A stretch of DNA of 64,000 nucleotides from Bacteroidales bacterium (GCA_017962845.1 JAGCUN010000030.1:62001-126000), one strand, 5' to 3'; counted from the stretch's first letter, positions 15,973 through 24,374 are shown. Made by a program: numbers and translations. Notes: generated by a model not told the origin, from the letters alone.

Positions 15973-17649
15973 ATGAAAAAATAATTTTTATCCACTATTA
16001 TTGGGACGATTGTCCTCGCATTCCTGTTGGGCACATTGCAGGCGCAGACTGTAACCCTCACCTTCACGGGGAAGGACGCCAACAACAACTGGGTGCAGCT
16101 AAACCGTGTGGCCATCACCAACCTGACGAAAGGGTGGCAGGAAACCATCTATTGGCCCGACACCACGCTGACGATGCAGAACGGTACGGGCATTGAAGAA
16201 TCTGTTGCCAACGGCGGATTCGCCTTGTCGCAAAACAACCCGAACCCGTTTTCCGGCACCACCGACGTAAACCTGACGGTGACGGACGCAGGTGCGGTGA
16301 CGTTGGAAATTGTGGATGGGAATGGTAAAATCGTGGGGACGCACCGCGTGCGTCCGGAAATCGGCACCCACCAATTCCGCATTTCCCTGTCCGCCGCCGG
16401 CACCTACGTGATGACCGCCCGCCAGAACGGCAAATCGTCGTCCATCAAAATGGTGTGCAACGGTGCGGGCAACGGCAATAGGATTGAATATATCGGGATG
16501 GTGCCAACAATCACATACGTATTGAAATCCACCACCGACAATCCCTTCACCTTCGGCGACCAGATGGAATATGTAGGGTATGCCACCATCAACGGCACGG
16601 AATATGAAAGCGCCCGGATTTCGCAGATGCAGGGCGCCTCGCAGACGTTTGCGCTGGTGTTTGCAGCGGTACAGCATACCATTCCGACGGTCACCACGAA
16701 TCCTGTGACGAATATCGGCGTCACCTCCGCCACGGTTGGAGGAATGGTGACCTCTGATGGAGGCGAAAACGTATTCGACCGAGGTGTCTGTTACAGCACC
16801 ACCTCCCTCCCGACCATATCAGACAATTGTATCCATATCGGACAAGGCGGTGGCTCCTTTTCAGACACATTAAATGGCTTATTGCAAGAAACCACCTACT
16901 ATGTGCGGGCGTATGCCATCAATAGCATTGGTGTGGCATACGGACAAGAGGAGAGTTTCACCACCATTAGCCCTTCCACATTTATTTGTGGTACAAGTAC
17001 CATAATTGATATTGACGGGAATACATATAATATAGTACAAATAGGCAATCAATGCTGGATGAGAGAAAATTTGCGAACTACAAAATATGCTGACAATACT
17101 GATATTGCGCAGGGAAGCGAGTCTTCTTACAGTATCGCCTATTGGTATTATCCAAACGATGATGCTTCTAATAGAACACCTTACGGATTGTTGTACAATT
17201 GGCCAGCAGTGATGCACGGAGCAGCCGCTTCAAGTGCAAGCCCAAGCGGGGTGCAGGGTATCTGTCCTAACGGTTGGCACGTACCGAGCAATGGGGAGTG
17301 GACACAGCTAACCGACTTCGTAAGCAGCCAGAGCGAGTATGTGTGCGGGAATGACAATACCTATATTGCTAAAGCACTGGCTGCTACCACAGGGTGGGAA
17401 AGCAGCACAAACACCTGTGCAGTAGGTAACGCGCCTGCTAACAACAATGCTACAGGTTTCAGTGCGCTGCCAGCTGGCAACTATACCGGCAACTACCTCG
17501 CTTTCGGCAAATACGCTTTCTTATGGAGTGCTACAGAGGACAGCAGCAACTCCGCTTACGACCTAGACATCGGCTACTCCAGCTCCCTCGTAGGCCACAA
17601 CACCATCAGTAAGAACGGAAGTATTCCTGTGCGTTGTGTAAAAGATTAA
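15973..17649 (+). pseudogene. FISUMP-domain surface/secreted protein, signal peptide interrupted by a stop
   Basis: From ATG 15973 the frame reads M-K-K-stop(TAA at 15982)-FLSTIIGTIVLAFLLGTLQAQ and then about 540 residues without a break. The part after the stop is plainly the hydrophobic core and cleavage site of a signal peptide, so the gene seems to have acquired an ochre codon at codon 4. Downstream are a T9SS-tail-like beta module with NPNPFSGTTDVNL, a fibronectin-III-like segment, and a C-terminal FISUMP domain (IDGNTYNIVQIGNQCWMRENL ... ICPNGWHVPS ... VRCVKD). Readthrough, a non-ATG start, or a sequence error could still allow expression. The palindrome GGACGCACcgcGTGCGTCC lies inside the frame at 16337-16355. 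Confidence 0.75.
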
Positions 17650-17695
17650 GACAAAACCAAAGCGATTTTCTTCCATTTTGGTTGGTTTCACAGGT

Positions 17696-17727
17696 CACCG
17701 CCGATAAGAAATGGCTTATCGGCGGTG
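17696..17727. terminator. Perfect 13-bp hairpin downstream of the FISUMP gene
   Basis: CACCGCCGATAAG, a 6-nt loop, then CTTATCGGCGGTG. It lies 47 bp after the FISUMP stop and 125 bp past the end of the oppositely oriented JAB gene, so it can act as a terminator for either. No long U run follows. Confidence 0.55.
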
Positions 17728-17852
17728 GCTCTTTGTGTAGAGAGATTACCATGGCTGACACATCTAATATAGTAAGCTTTAATGGAGAAAAGATTGTAGA
17801 TTGAGAGGAACGGCTTTTCATTAATACGTCATACTATCCCAATACAGATGTT

Positions 17853-19121
17853 TTATATCACTTCATCAATTTTTTCGTCAATTGCCTTTAAGTATTCATT
17901 GATATCAATGGCCGGTACAGTTCCTATGGATTTGAGATAGCTCACCAACTGAAGAAAGAACGTAAATAGTGACACGTCCTTATCACTGAAATTGATATCC
18001 TTTACATTGCGGCTTTCATATAATTGTTTGATATACTTGCGTTTTTCTTCAATGCTCTTGGGAGCATCCACTCCTTCGGGTTCTTTTTCTTTGTAGTCAA
18101 CATAGAAACTGCCAGAATCGCAGAAGCAACCAAGATCCAATGTTTGGTACCCTTTCAAATCATTCAAGTGTTTCTTGATTGTTTCGTTATCAGCATACGA
18201 ACTTGTAGTAGTCAAAATTCCACCTATGATTTTTGTCAGTGGTCGGGCTTGTGTACGTTTCCCAGAAGCTACCATCTCCATGCTTGTACGTTGTAATTTT
18301 CGAACGCTTTCCACATGTTGTGCTGCATATTCGATGTTGCCGACTACATCCTGTTTAACTTCAAATACAGCATACACACTTTCGGCAGGAACATACATAA
18401 ACCCATCCTGTTTAAAAATAAATGGAGTGTACAATCCGTCATAAACAACAATATCCATTTGCCAACTTACATTGCCTGTTGAATCTATCACAATGGCTTT
18501 GTCAACTTTGTATCTATCTGGTAAATATGTTCTTAAGAAATTAATCCAGTGTTGTTCGGTAGCATCTCCTTTGCTGCCTGGATGACTGATGAATTCCCTG
18601 TTTACGTTGAGGCTTGTCTCCATTTGTTTCTGCAAGCCTGTGAATAATCCTCTTAAATCTATCATTTCCTTGTATTTCAACAAATTATTGTTTTTGTAGC
18701 AATAAAAAGTATGTGCATTTACACCTTCGTTTGTCACACCAACTATCAGCAAAATCGGATTCCCGATAGCCACTTCTTTCTCAATCTCCACCATTGCATT
18801 CCTGTCGGTTGGGCTATATTGTGTGGTGCCATTAGGATGGCTATGCCACTCGCCAATATAACGCAAACCTTTCGTGCTTAGAGTTTTCCAAACTGCATCA
18901 AGACCCTTAGTCTTTCGCACAAATGATGTCCTTCCCGTTGTCTTTTCAATAGGAACGACTACTTCTTCAACGTATACCGTGTGCTTGTCAGACGAATAGC
19001 GACCTGCAAGCATACCTCCATTTTCGTTGGGATATTCGCCCATCGCTTGCAACTGTATTTTTGCAAATACTGATGCCCTCATTTCAACATATAGGCCACA
19101 ATTCTCCTGATAGTACCTCAT
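17853..19121 (-). CDS. JAB/JAMM isopeptidase (Cap3-like) fused to a DUF6602-like nuclease domain
   Basis: 422 residues. Residues 1-155 are a JAB metalloprotease: a Glu in NENGG (33) and HSHP (His93, His95) followed by SPTDRNAM (Asp106), the zinc-binding JAMM motif. In type II CBASS, Cap3 removes the CD-NTase from its conjugates. Residues ~170-422 match the pattern of DUF6602 (HPGSKGDATEQ, LPDRYKV, QMDIVVYDG, VPAESVYAVFEVK); Asp223 and Glu254-x-Lys256 form a PD-(D/E)XK-like nuclease arrangement. The last gene of the operon, its ATG overlapping the E2-E1 stop (ATGA). The fusion gives the operon a possible effector activity that otherwise is missing. JAB is clear; nuclease activity is inferred. 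Confidence 0.82.
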   Translation of the reverse strand: MRYYQENCGLYVEMRASVFAKIQLQAMGEYPNENGGMLAGRYSSDKHTVYVEEVVVPIEKTTGRTSFVRKTKGLDAVWKTLSTKGLRYIGEWHSHPNGTTQYSPTDRNAMVEIEKEVAIGNPILLIVGVTNEGVNAHTFYCYKNNNLLKYKEMIDLRGLFTGLQKQMETSLNVNREFISHPGSKGDATEQHWINFLRTYLPDRYKVDKAIVIDSTGNVSWQMDIVVYDGLYTPFIFKQDGFMYVPAESVYAVFEVKQDVVGNIEYAAQHVESVRKLQRTSMEMVASGKRTQARPLTKIIGGILTTTSSYADNETIKKHLNDLKGYQTLDLGCFCDSGSFYVDYKEKEPEGVDAPKSIEEKRKYIKQLYESRNVKDINFSDKDVSLFTFFLQLVSYLKSIGTVPAIDINEYLKAIDEKIDEVI

Positions 19122-20776
19122 GTCCGATTAATTTTCAAGTTAGTGTCATCCTCTGTTACATAAAAACTACATATGTGTTCTTGGTTGCTCAGCATTCGAA
19201 TGATATGTTTCAACGCAAATTGTACCTTGCTCGCAATATCATTATAAGAAGCCTTGAAAGTAGGATTCCAGCACCCCGTTGGGTTATATAAGTCAGATTC
19301 GGCATCACGATGCAACATCGTATAAACAAAGCGAACTGTTTCAGTAATTTTCGGCGAGAAAGCACAGACCAAATCCTGAGCATGATTGGTGATAGAGAGG
19401 TTGACGAGTTGTGCAGTGGTACCTGAAGCATCCAACACTTTCATCAGCTGATTGTCAGTTGTGCAATCAAATATTATATCATAATCGTTGAACAATTCAG
19501 CAATGTACTGCATGTCTTTGTTTTCGGCAGCATACGATTTTACAACAAAATCCACTACCGACCTGAGACTATCACATTCAACATGAGGCGATATTTGACG
19601 CAGAAAAACTACCATGTCGTACGATTTCTCGCTTACACCTGAATAAAACTTATAGGCAGAACGGCACACATTCCCAGGCTCTTTATCATCTATATCATAA
19701 ACTGTAATCCTCTTGGCACCGCCACGTGTCAATGTTTCGGCCACAATACTGCCAATAGCACCAATACCCATTATCAGAATTTTTTTATCGGCTAATATTT
19801 GCGGCATCGCACCACGACCAAAGAAATGTTTGTATGAAATGTTTTCGGTTTGAACCCATGGGATGGTGCCGCTTTTAAAATCGGTATGCCACACACGGTT
19901 TCTTCCTGTTCCTACACGAAACGATTCTATCGGCAAATCATCCATAAAAAGCACCATTGCCTGCCAATGAATTTCTCCGTTAGGCAATCGGTATCCACAA
20001 AATAGTGGAAAATATTTAAGTTTATTTCGATAAATTTCTTCAAAGGCATGGATGAAGTCTTTTTGGTTTTGTGTGAATAACTTGCTTAACGAGTCAAAGT
20101 CCTTAATGAGAAATTTATTGTGAACAGAAGGAGCGCCTTTTAATAAACAGTAAATGCCAGAGAACGACTCATTATTCAAATAAGCCTGACTTATTAGGCA
20201 TGTGTTGACTTTCTTTTTTATGCGCTTATGCGAGGTGAATTTCTGAACCACAAAATTAATCATAATCTTTTCGTTCTTCAATCCTTGTACAAGTGATGTA
20301 TAATAGACCTGGCCAAAATCCTCGTCCTCAAATTCATCTTGGGTTTCTGCAAAACAGTAGGTATAGTATTGTCCACGAATTGGATTGTGGTTTACAACAA
20401 GATGTTCGTAATGCTTGTCTTTTTTGCCTTTTATATAATATTTGTCAACCCACTCTTTCAACTGTTCTAAGTCGTGAATGAACTGATCTTCTGCATTATC
20501 ATATTCTGCCGGATGCATACAAAGGGAGCCTCCCTCCATAATATGAAGATAGTTAACCAAATCTTTGTTGATGAAACGGATAGGCTCAACACCCATAACC
20601 TTAAATGGATAACAAGGTTCAATTATTACATTCCATTCTAGGACAGTGCCATCCTCACAGGTGTTGACCTTGATTTTACCAGACAATACATCATTTTCGT
20701 TGATTGTAAAACCATCAACGATGTCAATTCTGCTAACAGCCTCTATGAGTTTCGTTACTTTATCTGAGGTCATCAT
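19118..20776 (-). CDS. E2-E1 ubiquitin-like conjugation enzyme (Cap2-like)
   Basis: 552 residues. The N-terminal third is an E2-like domain (YPFKVMGVEPIRF, then GGSLCMHP with candidate catalytic Cys86). The C-terminal part (about 315-552) is a ThiF/E1 adenylation domain: ILIMGIGAIGS (nucleotide loop 337-342), YDIDDKEPGNVCRSAY, and a candidate thioester Cys502 in PTGCWNPTF. In type II CBASS, Cap2 attaches the C-terminal glycine of the CD-NTase to targets and primes it. Here the upstream CD-NTase ends in Gly, as that chemistry needs. Start 3 bp after the CD-NTase stop, ATGA overlap with the JAB gene. Confidence 0.9.
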   Translation of the reverse strand: MMTSDKVTKLIEAVSRIDIVDGFTINENDVLSGKIKVNTCEDGTVLEWNVIIEPCYPFKVMGVEPIRFINKDLVNYLHIMEGGSLCMHPAEYDNAEDQFIHDLEQLKEWVDKYYIKGKKDKHYEHLVVNHNPIRGQYYTYCFAETQDEFEDEDFGQVYYTSLVQGLKNEKIMINFVVQKFTSHKRIKKKVNTCLISQAYLNNESFSGIYCLLKGAPSVHNKFLIKDFDSLSKLFTQNQKDFIHAFEEIYRNKLKYFPLFCGYRLPNGEIHWQAMVLFMDDLPIESFRVGTGRNRVWHTDFKSGTIPWVQTENISYKHFFGRGAMPQILADKKILIMGIGAIGSIVAETLTRGGAKRITVYDIDDKEPGNVCRSAYKFYSGVSEKSYDMVVFLRQISPHVECDSLRSVVDFVVKSYAAENKDMQYIAELFNDYDIIFDCTTDNQLMKVLDASGTTAQLVNLSITNHAQDLVCAFSPKITETVRFVYTMLHRDAESDLYNPTGCWNPTFKASYNDIASKVQFALKHIIRMLSNQEHICSFYVTEDDTNLKINRT

Positions 20777-20779
20777 AGT

Positions 20780-21722
20780 TTATCCAAATCGTTTGGTACT
20801 GGTCGGGTACGGGGCACCCGATTCCTTCTCTTTATACTCGCTAAACTGTTCGTTAATCTCGAAGTAAAATGGCAAGTAATAGTCTGGGTTACTATCTATG
20901 TTGTTAAGCATAATAAACATATCAGATTTGAATGCTTGCCTGTCATAATCACTCATCGCAGCTATCACATCGTTGTTTGAGTTGCCTGGATCATAGAGGT
21001 GGAAACTGTTGTCTGCTATGTGGTCACGCAGATATTCCATCACGAATTTCAATCTTGACCAAAGGTCCATGTCGCCAGAGTAGCCATCCAAAGCTCTGAT
21101 AACCGCCAGTTCTATCACAAAAGATTTGTATTTCTTGTCTTTATGTTTCTTCCAGATTTTCAGCAGACGAATAATTTCCCTTTCACTACTCTTGCCCTTG
21201 ATATGGTCAATTTGTTTTTGGATATTCGTTTTTTGGTTCGTACCCTTTTTGAAGCCCCAGTGATCCTCATTGAAGTATAGATTCAGGTCGTTTGATTTAA
21301 GATAGTCACCATCGTTCAATTCCCTTCCTGGCACTACATCCAGTTCTACAGGTTTCTCGTCTCCTTCTTCAATTGGGAATGAAACACCCACCGACACCTT
21401 CTGCTTCCTGACGGTCACATCAGTATCCTTATACTCCTCTGCAAGAAAATCATACACATCATCAAACATTTCTTGCAGTGTTCCAAATGCATTATGTTTG
21501 AAAGGCTCAACCAGATCAAGGTCAAACTTGATGTTGATAGCGGTATGCTTTGCGAAACTGCCCGAACCAAACGATGAATACTTGTTATTGCCGTAATGGT
21601 TGTGCATTATTTCCTTAATTTCTTCCCTGCGTTTTTTTTACCTTATCTACAAAATCCTGTACGTGGCACATCTTATGTGTGTCAAGTACTTCTCTCAAAT
21701 GATTGTTTTTTTCGATGCTCAT
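20780..21722 (-). CDS. CD-NTase (cGAS/DncV-like nucleotidyltransferase), frame broken at an A8 tract
   Basis: Expected to make a cyclic oligonucleotide alarm signal. The main frame (ATG 21607) has GSGSF (14-18), KFDLDLV with two metal Asp (29, 31), a third Asp in VELDVVPG (90), and ends TKRFG, a C-terminal glycine. That start would leave only 13 residues before the GS motif. An ATG at 21722, 31 bp past a -7 box, begins MSIEKNNHLREVLD...FVDKV in another frame, which runs into the A8 run (T8 at 21632-21639 on +). Removing one A would join it to KKRREEIKEIMHNHYG and give a 313-residue protein of normal size. So the gene is either mutated, phase-variable by slippage, or affected by a sequencing error. 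First gene of the CBASS-like operon. Confidence 0.85.
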
Positions 21723-21752
21723 AATCAAATTTATTTAAATGGATTTACGCTG

Positions 21753-21760
21753 CAAAAATA
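21753..21760 (-). promoter_or_regulatory. -7 promoter box of the CBASS-like operon
   Basis: TATTTTTG on the minus strand, 31 bp before the ATG at 21722. This supports 21722 over 21607 as the real start. Confidence 0.65.
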
Positions 21761-21776
21761 CGAAAAAAATCCATAT

Positions 21777-21815
21777 ATGATTATTTAACGTGAAATTTTC
21801 ACGTTAAATAATCAT
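21777..21815. promoter_or_regulatory. 39-bp perfect palindrome upstream of the CBASS-like promoter
   Basis: Arms ATGATTATTTAACGTGAAA and TTTCACGTTAAATAATCAT with a single central base. Its centre is about 40 bp upstream of the -7 box, and 45 bp beyond the ATPase stop. It could be an operator, or the terminator of the ATPase gene, or both. A similarly placed palindrome precedes the ATPase promoter. Confidence 0.7.
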
Positions 21816-21860
21816 AATTATGTTTTATCATGTAGAAAATATCTGTTTTATACTGCTATT

Positions 21861-23195
21861 TCACGGTTTTGCCTTGGACAAATCGGTCAAAAACATCTTT
21901 ACCAATTCATGATACTCAAGGAACAAATCGGTGTTTTCCAGCAATTCATCGAGCCCCGGGGCCACTTTTTTGCAATAAATTTTCTGGAAATTAAGAGTGT
22001 TATGTACGTATTCGTGCTTACGAATATACGTACAACCATTGTCATCTTTCTCAAACATGCGTACAGCATCGCGTCTCAACACTGGATAGCCCAATAGTGA
22101 AAGGTCATGGGTGGCCACTGCAATTTGGCAGTCTTCGGCTATTGAAAGGTACATTTTTAGAATAAAAGCCAGAGCTTTGGTGTGGATGCCCGTCTCAATC
22201 TCGTCAATACACGAACACTTGCGACCCATTACGATGTCATACATTACTACCAGCAACCTCACGATGCTTACCGTGCCAACGGATTCCACTCCCACATCTA
22301 ACGATTTGTCGCCCGCTTCTATAGTTTTATGGATGAACCGCAAGTTCTTGTGCGAGATAATTCCTGTGGGGTACTGTTCTAACATTGCCTTCACAACAAT
22401 GTCAGGTGCGCCGCTCTTAATAAGATCAGCGATGGGGATACTAGTGTCATCTACCTCATAGTCAACAATGTTGGTGCCAACGTCTTTCAACAGCTTTAGC
22501 AGTATAGTTTTCACTCGTGTGTCACGCTCTGGGTTATCAGTTTTAAGGCGGTCAGCCAGGCTTTGGTCACTACGTTTCACTAGACTGATATGGTTGGCGA
22601 AATAGTTGAAGTTGTCGCGCAGTACTCGGCTGTTCAAATTCTTCTCGCCAAATGCTGATAAAACAGTGGCATTTTGGATTACACTCGATTCCAATATGCG
22701 CTGCTCGGACTTACTCAGGTCACAAGCCGAGCCAAATTTTACACTAACCGTGCCTTTTCCTGCATCATACGACCGCTGATACACCAACACATTTCCCACT
22801 ATCTGTCGTAACGTCTCTTCTTCTACTCTATCGTGGCTTACTGTTACTTTATAATAGTAGCCTATTGCATCAATATAATATGACAGCGAAAGCACAGTTG
22901 GTTTTGTTCTCGAGTCGTTGTCAAGCAGGAAGGGACGGTACTCTGGACGGGCAGTAGGGTCTTTGGGCTTGGCGATGACAATCATACGCAGATAGTCCAA
23001 TGCCGAAAACATCTTTGACTTTCCTGTACCATTTAGTCCCACACATATAAGAAGACGTAGTAATCGCTTACCGTCAATTTCCTTATACCATTGGGGTGGC
23101 AACGTACTGCTTTTTTCGCGATTAGAGGCCAGAAACGACAGAACCACCTCTTTTTGGTACGATCTATAGTTTTCTACAGTAAACCGTTCTACCAT
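21861..23195 (-). CDS. AAA family ATPase, abortive-infection/OLD-like (AAA_15/AAA_21)
   Basis: 444 residues of the SMC/ABC-like ATPase type: N-terminal MVERFTVENYRSYQKEVVLSF, Walker A GLNGTGKS (53-60), a long insertion, a signature-like SVGTVSIVRLL, Walker B CIDEIETGIH near 335, and an H-loop ATHDLSLL. No TOPRIM nuclease domain follows, unlike OLD. Such ATPases occur in several phage-defence systems, often with a partner. It ends 138 bp before the CBASS-like operon and is on the same strand, but has its own promoter. Whether it works with the CD-NTase operon is not known. Confidence 0.82.
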   Translation of the reverse strand: MVERFTVENYRSYQKEVVLSFLASNREKSSTLPPQWYKEIDGKRLLRLLICVGLNGTGKSKMFSALDYLRMIVIAKPKDPTARPEYRPFLLDNDSRTKPTVLSLSYYIDAIGYYYKVTVSHDRVEEETLRQIVGNVLVYQRSYDAGKGTVSVKFGSACDLSKSEQRILESSVIQNATVLSAFGEKNLNSRVLRDNFNYFANHISLVKRSDQSLADRLKTDNPERDTRVKTILLKLLKDVGTNIVDYEVDDTSIPIADLIKSGAPDIVVKAMLEQYPTGIISHKNLRFIHKTIEAGDKSLDVGVESVGTVSIVRLLVVMYDIVMGRKCSCIDEIETGIHTKALAFILKMYLSIAEDCQIAVATHDLSLLGYPVLRRDAVRMFEKDDNGCTYIRKHEYVHNTLNFQKIYCKKVAPGLDELLENTDLFLEYHELVKMFLTDLSKAKP

Positions 23196-23226
23196 ATTAT
23201 ATTATTTTTCAATTATAAAACGGATG

Positions 23227-23234
23227 CAAAAATA
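23227..23234 (-). promoter_or_regulatory. -7 promoter box of the AAA ATPase gene
   Basis: TATTTTTG on the minus strand in the context AAATTGTATTTTTGCA, 31 bp before the ATG, the same spacing as for the CD-NTase gene. Confidence 0.65.
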
Positions 23235-23257
23235 CAATTTTTTCTGCATTTTGGATA

Positions 23258-23284
23258 TTTTCCCGTGAAAAAATCACGGGAAAA
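23258..23284. promoter_or_regulatory. Palindrome upstream of the ATPase promoter
   Basis: TTTTCCCGTGA, five A, TCACGGGAAAA. Its centre lies 40 bp upstream of the -7 box. It shares a CGTGA...TCACG core with the 21777-21815 palindrome. Confidence 0.65.
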
Positions 23285-23464
23285 ATATGATTTTATTATA
23301 AAAACAACTCATTTATATTGATAATTCGCAATCCTTACTCCTACCCTTATATGCTCTTCTCCAGCGAAATCACATATTCTTCTCCTCGAAAATCATCTCT
23401 GCTCCGGCAGCCTTCACTCACGATAGAGCCGAGACATTCCAAAGCGGTTGTTGGTCTATCAAGC

Positions 23465-23605
23465 CTACCCCTCCTCCCCCATCTCCCTCATAAACTCGTC
23501 GGCAACGTACAAATCACCGTAAAGGTAGAGGCCAGTGGTTTTGTCGTGAAGGTCGGCGCAGGTCTGGCTTTCGTAAAACAGCTGCCACGCCTTCTCGGGC
23601 GGAAT
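23465..23605 (-). pseudogene. Remnant of a small conserved gene (C-terminal end)
   Basis: A leftward frame IPPEKAWQLFYESQTCADLH continues through TTGLYLYGDLYVADEFM to a stop at 23465. The amino-acid pattern looks like the end of a real protein, but upstream it runs at once into the palindromic repeat cluster and a stop. I cannot name the family with confidence. Confidence 0.4.
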
Positions 23606-23607
23606 GG

Positions 23608-23763
23608 GGTGCCTTCGACAGGCTCAGATACCAAACGTCTGTCAATAGTCGCGTCTCTTCGAGACGCTTTTTATCGCGGGTGGTCGCCGTACCCCAGACT
23701 GCACTCCACTTCGTTCCGTTTGTCAGGGGTTACTAAGATTGCGTTTCTCCGAAACGCGAAATA
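23608..23763. repeat. Palindrome cluster, copy 2
   Basis: Contains GCCTtcgacAGGC, GCGTCTCttcGAGACGC near 23652, the CCCCAGAC...GTCAGGGG stem with GTTACTAAGATT next to it, and GCGTTTCtccGAAACGC near 23742. Same order as the 10.1-kb copy in opposite orientation, beside the ~200-bp repeat. Confidence 0.75.
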
Positions 23764-23782
23764 AATGCGGTGCGGAGTCAGT

Positions 23783-23979
23783 CCACCGCCGCCTTGCAAA
23801 TGGAGGCGTGAAGAAATCGGGCGGAGCGAGCGTGAAGAACGGCGAATTGTCCGAAGATGAGCGCAATGAAATGAAGCTCATCAAGTTTTTCGCCGTTTAG
23901 CGAGCTGCACCCGATTTTAGCCGGAATTTGCACAGCGGCAAAGCGCATTTCTTTTGTCTCTTTTCTTTTTGCAATCGAA
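23783..23979 (-). repeat. Dispersed ~200-bp repeat, copy 2
   Basis: Reverse complement of 9830-10028 with scattered differences. With its palindrome cluster it makes a ~400-bp composite element inverted relative to copy 1. Confidence 0.75.
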
Positions 23980-24035
23980 AAGAAAAGAGACAAATCGCAA
24001 GCAGCAGGTCACTCCCACAATTTATCAACAATTTA

Positions 24036-24116
24036 CCAACAGGTTTTCAACAGCAGGAAATTTTCTTTGATGGTCAAATCTTCGATGCCTACGCCTTCGT
24101 TTCGGACCTTCCTTGA
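24036..24116 (+). pseudogene. Remnant resembling the C-terminal part of an ORF6N/phage-type protein
   Basis: The frame TGFQQQEIFFDGQIFDAYAF-VSDLP-stop resembles the FDGQIFDAYxFVxDLI motif of ORF6N-domain proteins common in Bacteroidales, then ends in TGA after VSDLP. No upstream part remains. A small decayed fragment. Confidence 0.4.
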
Positions 24117-24249
24117 AAGATCTGGGAAAGAAATTGTTTGCGTTTTCCAAAATGGATGTCCCCGTGGAATGGTTGGAACCGTGATAAGAGATTGTGATAG
24201 CCACGTCATCGATGTGCGGCTATGGTGAAATAATATCAACTTTTTTTTG

Positions 24250-24257
24250 TAAATTTG
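24250..24257 (+). promoter_or_regulatory. -7 promoter box probably serving nnr
   Basis: TAAATTTG followed by CACC. It leaves a leader of about 110 bases before the nnr ATG, into which the palindrome ATGCTCACgcaGTGAGCAT (24290-24308) is inserted. Confidence 0.45.
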
Positions 24258-24289
24258 CACCCAAATTTCATAATCTAAAAATGTTTTTA

Positions 24290-24308
24290 ATGCTCACGCA
24301 GTGAGCAT
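24290..24308. repeat. Short palindrome in the nnr leader
   Basis: ATGCTCAC-GCA-GTGAGCAT followed by CAAAT. A related AATGCGAGCGCAGCGAGTGT-CAAAT stretch lies at 48538-48561. Confidence 0.6.
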
Positions 24309-24374
24309 CAAATCTGCAAATGCTCTTGCAAAGCAAGACATAAGCGAACGAAGTGAGCCCCAAATATCACCACT

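Noticed and set aside
24033..24260. 75-codon leftward frame upstream of nnr
   Set aside because: Antisense to the ORF6N-like remnant, no family features.
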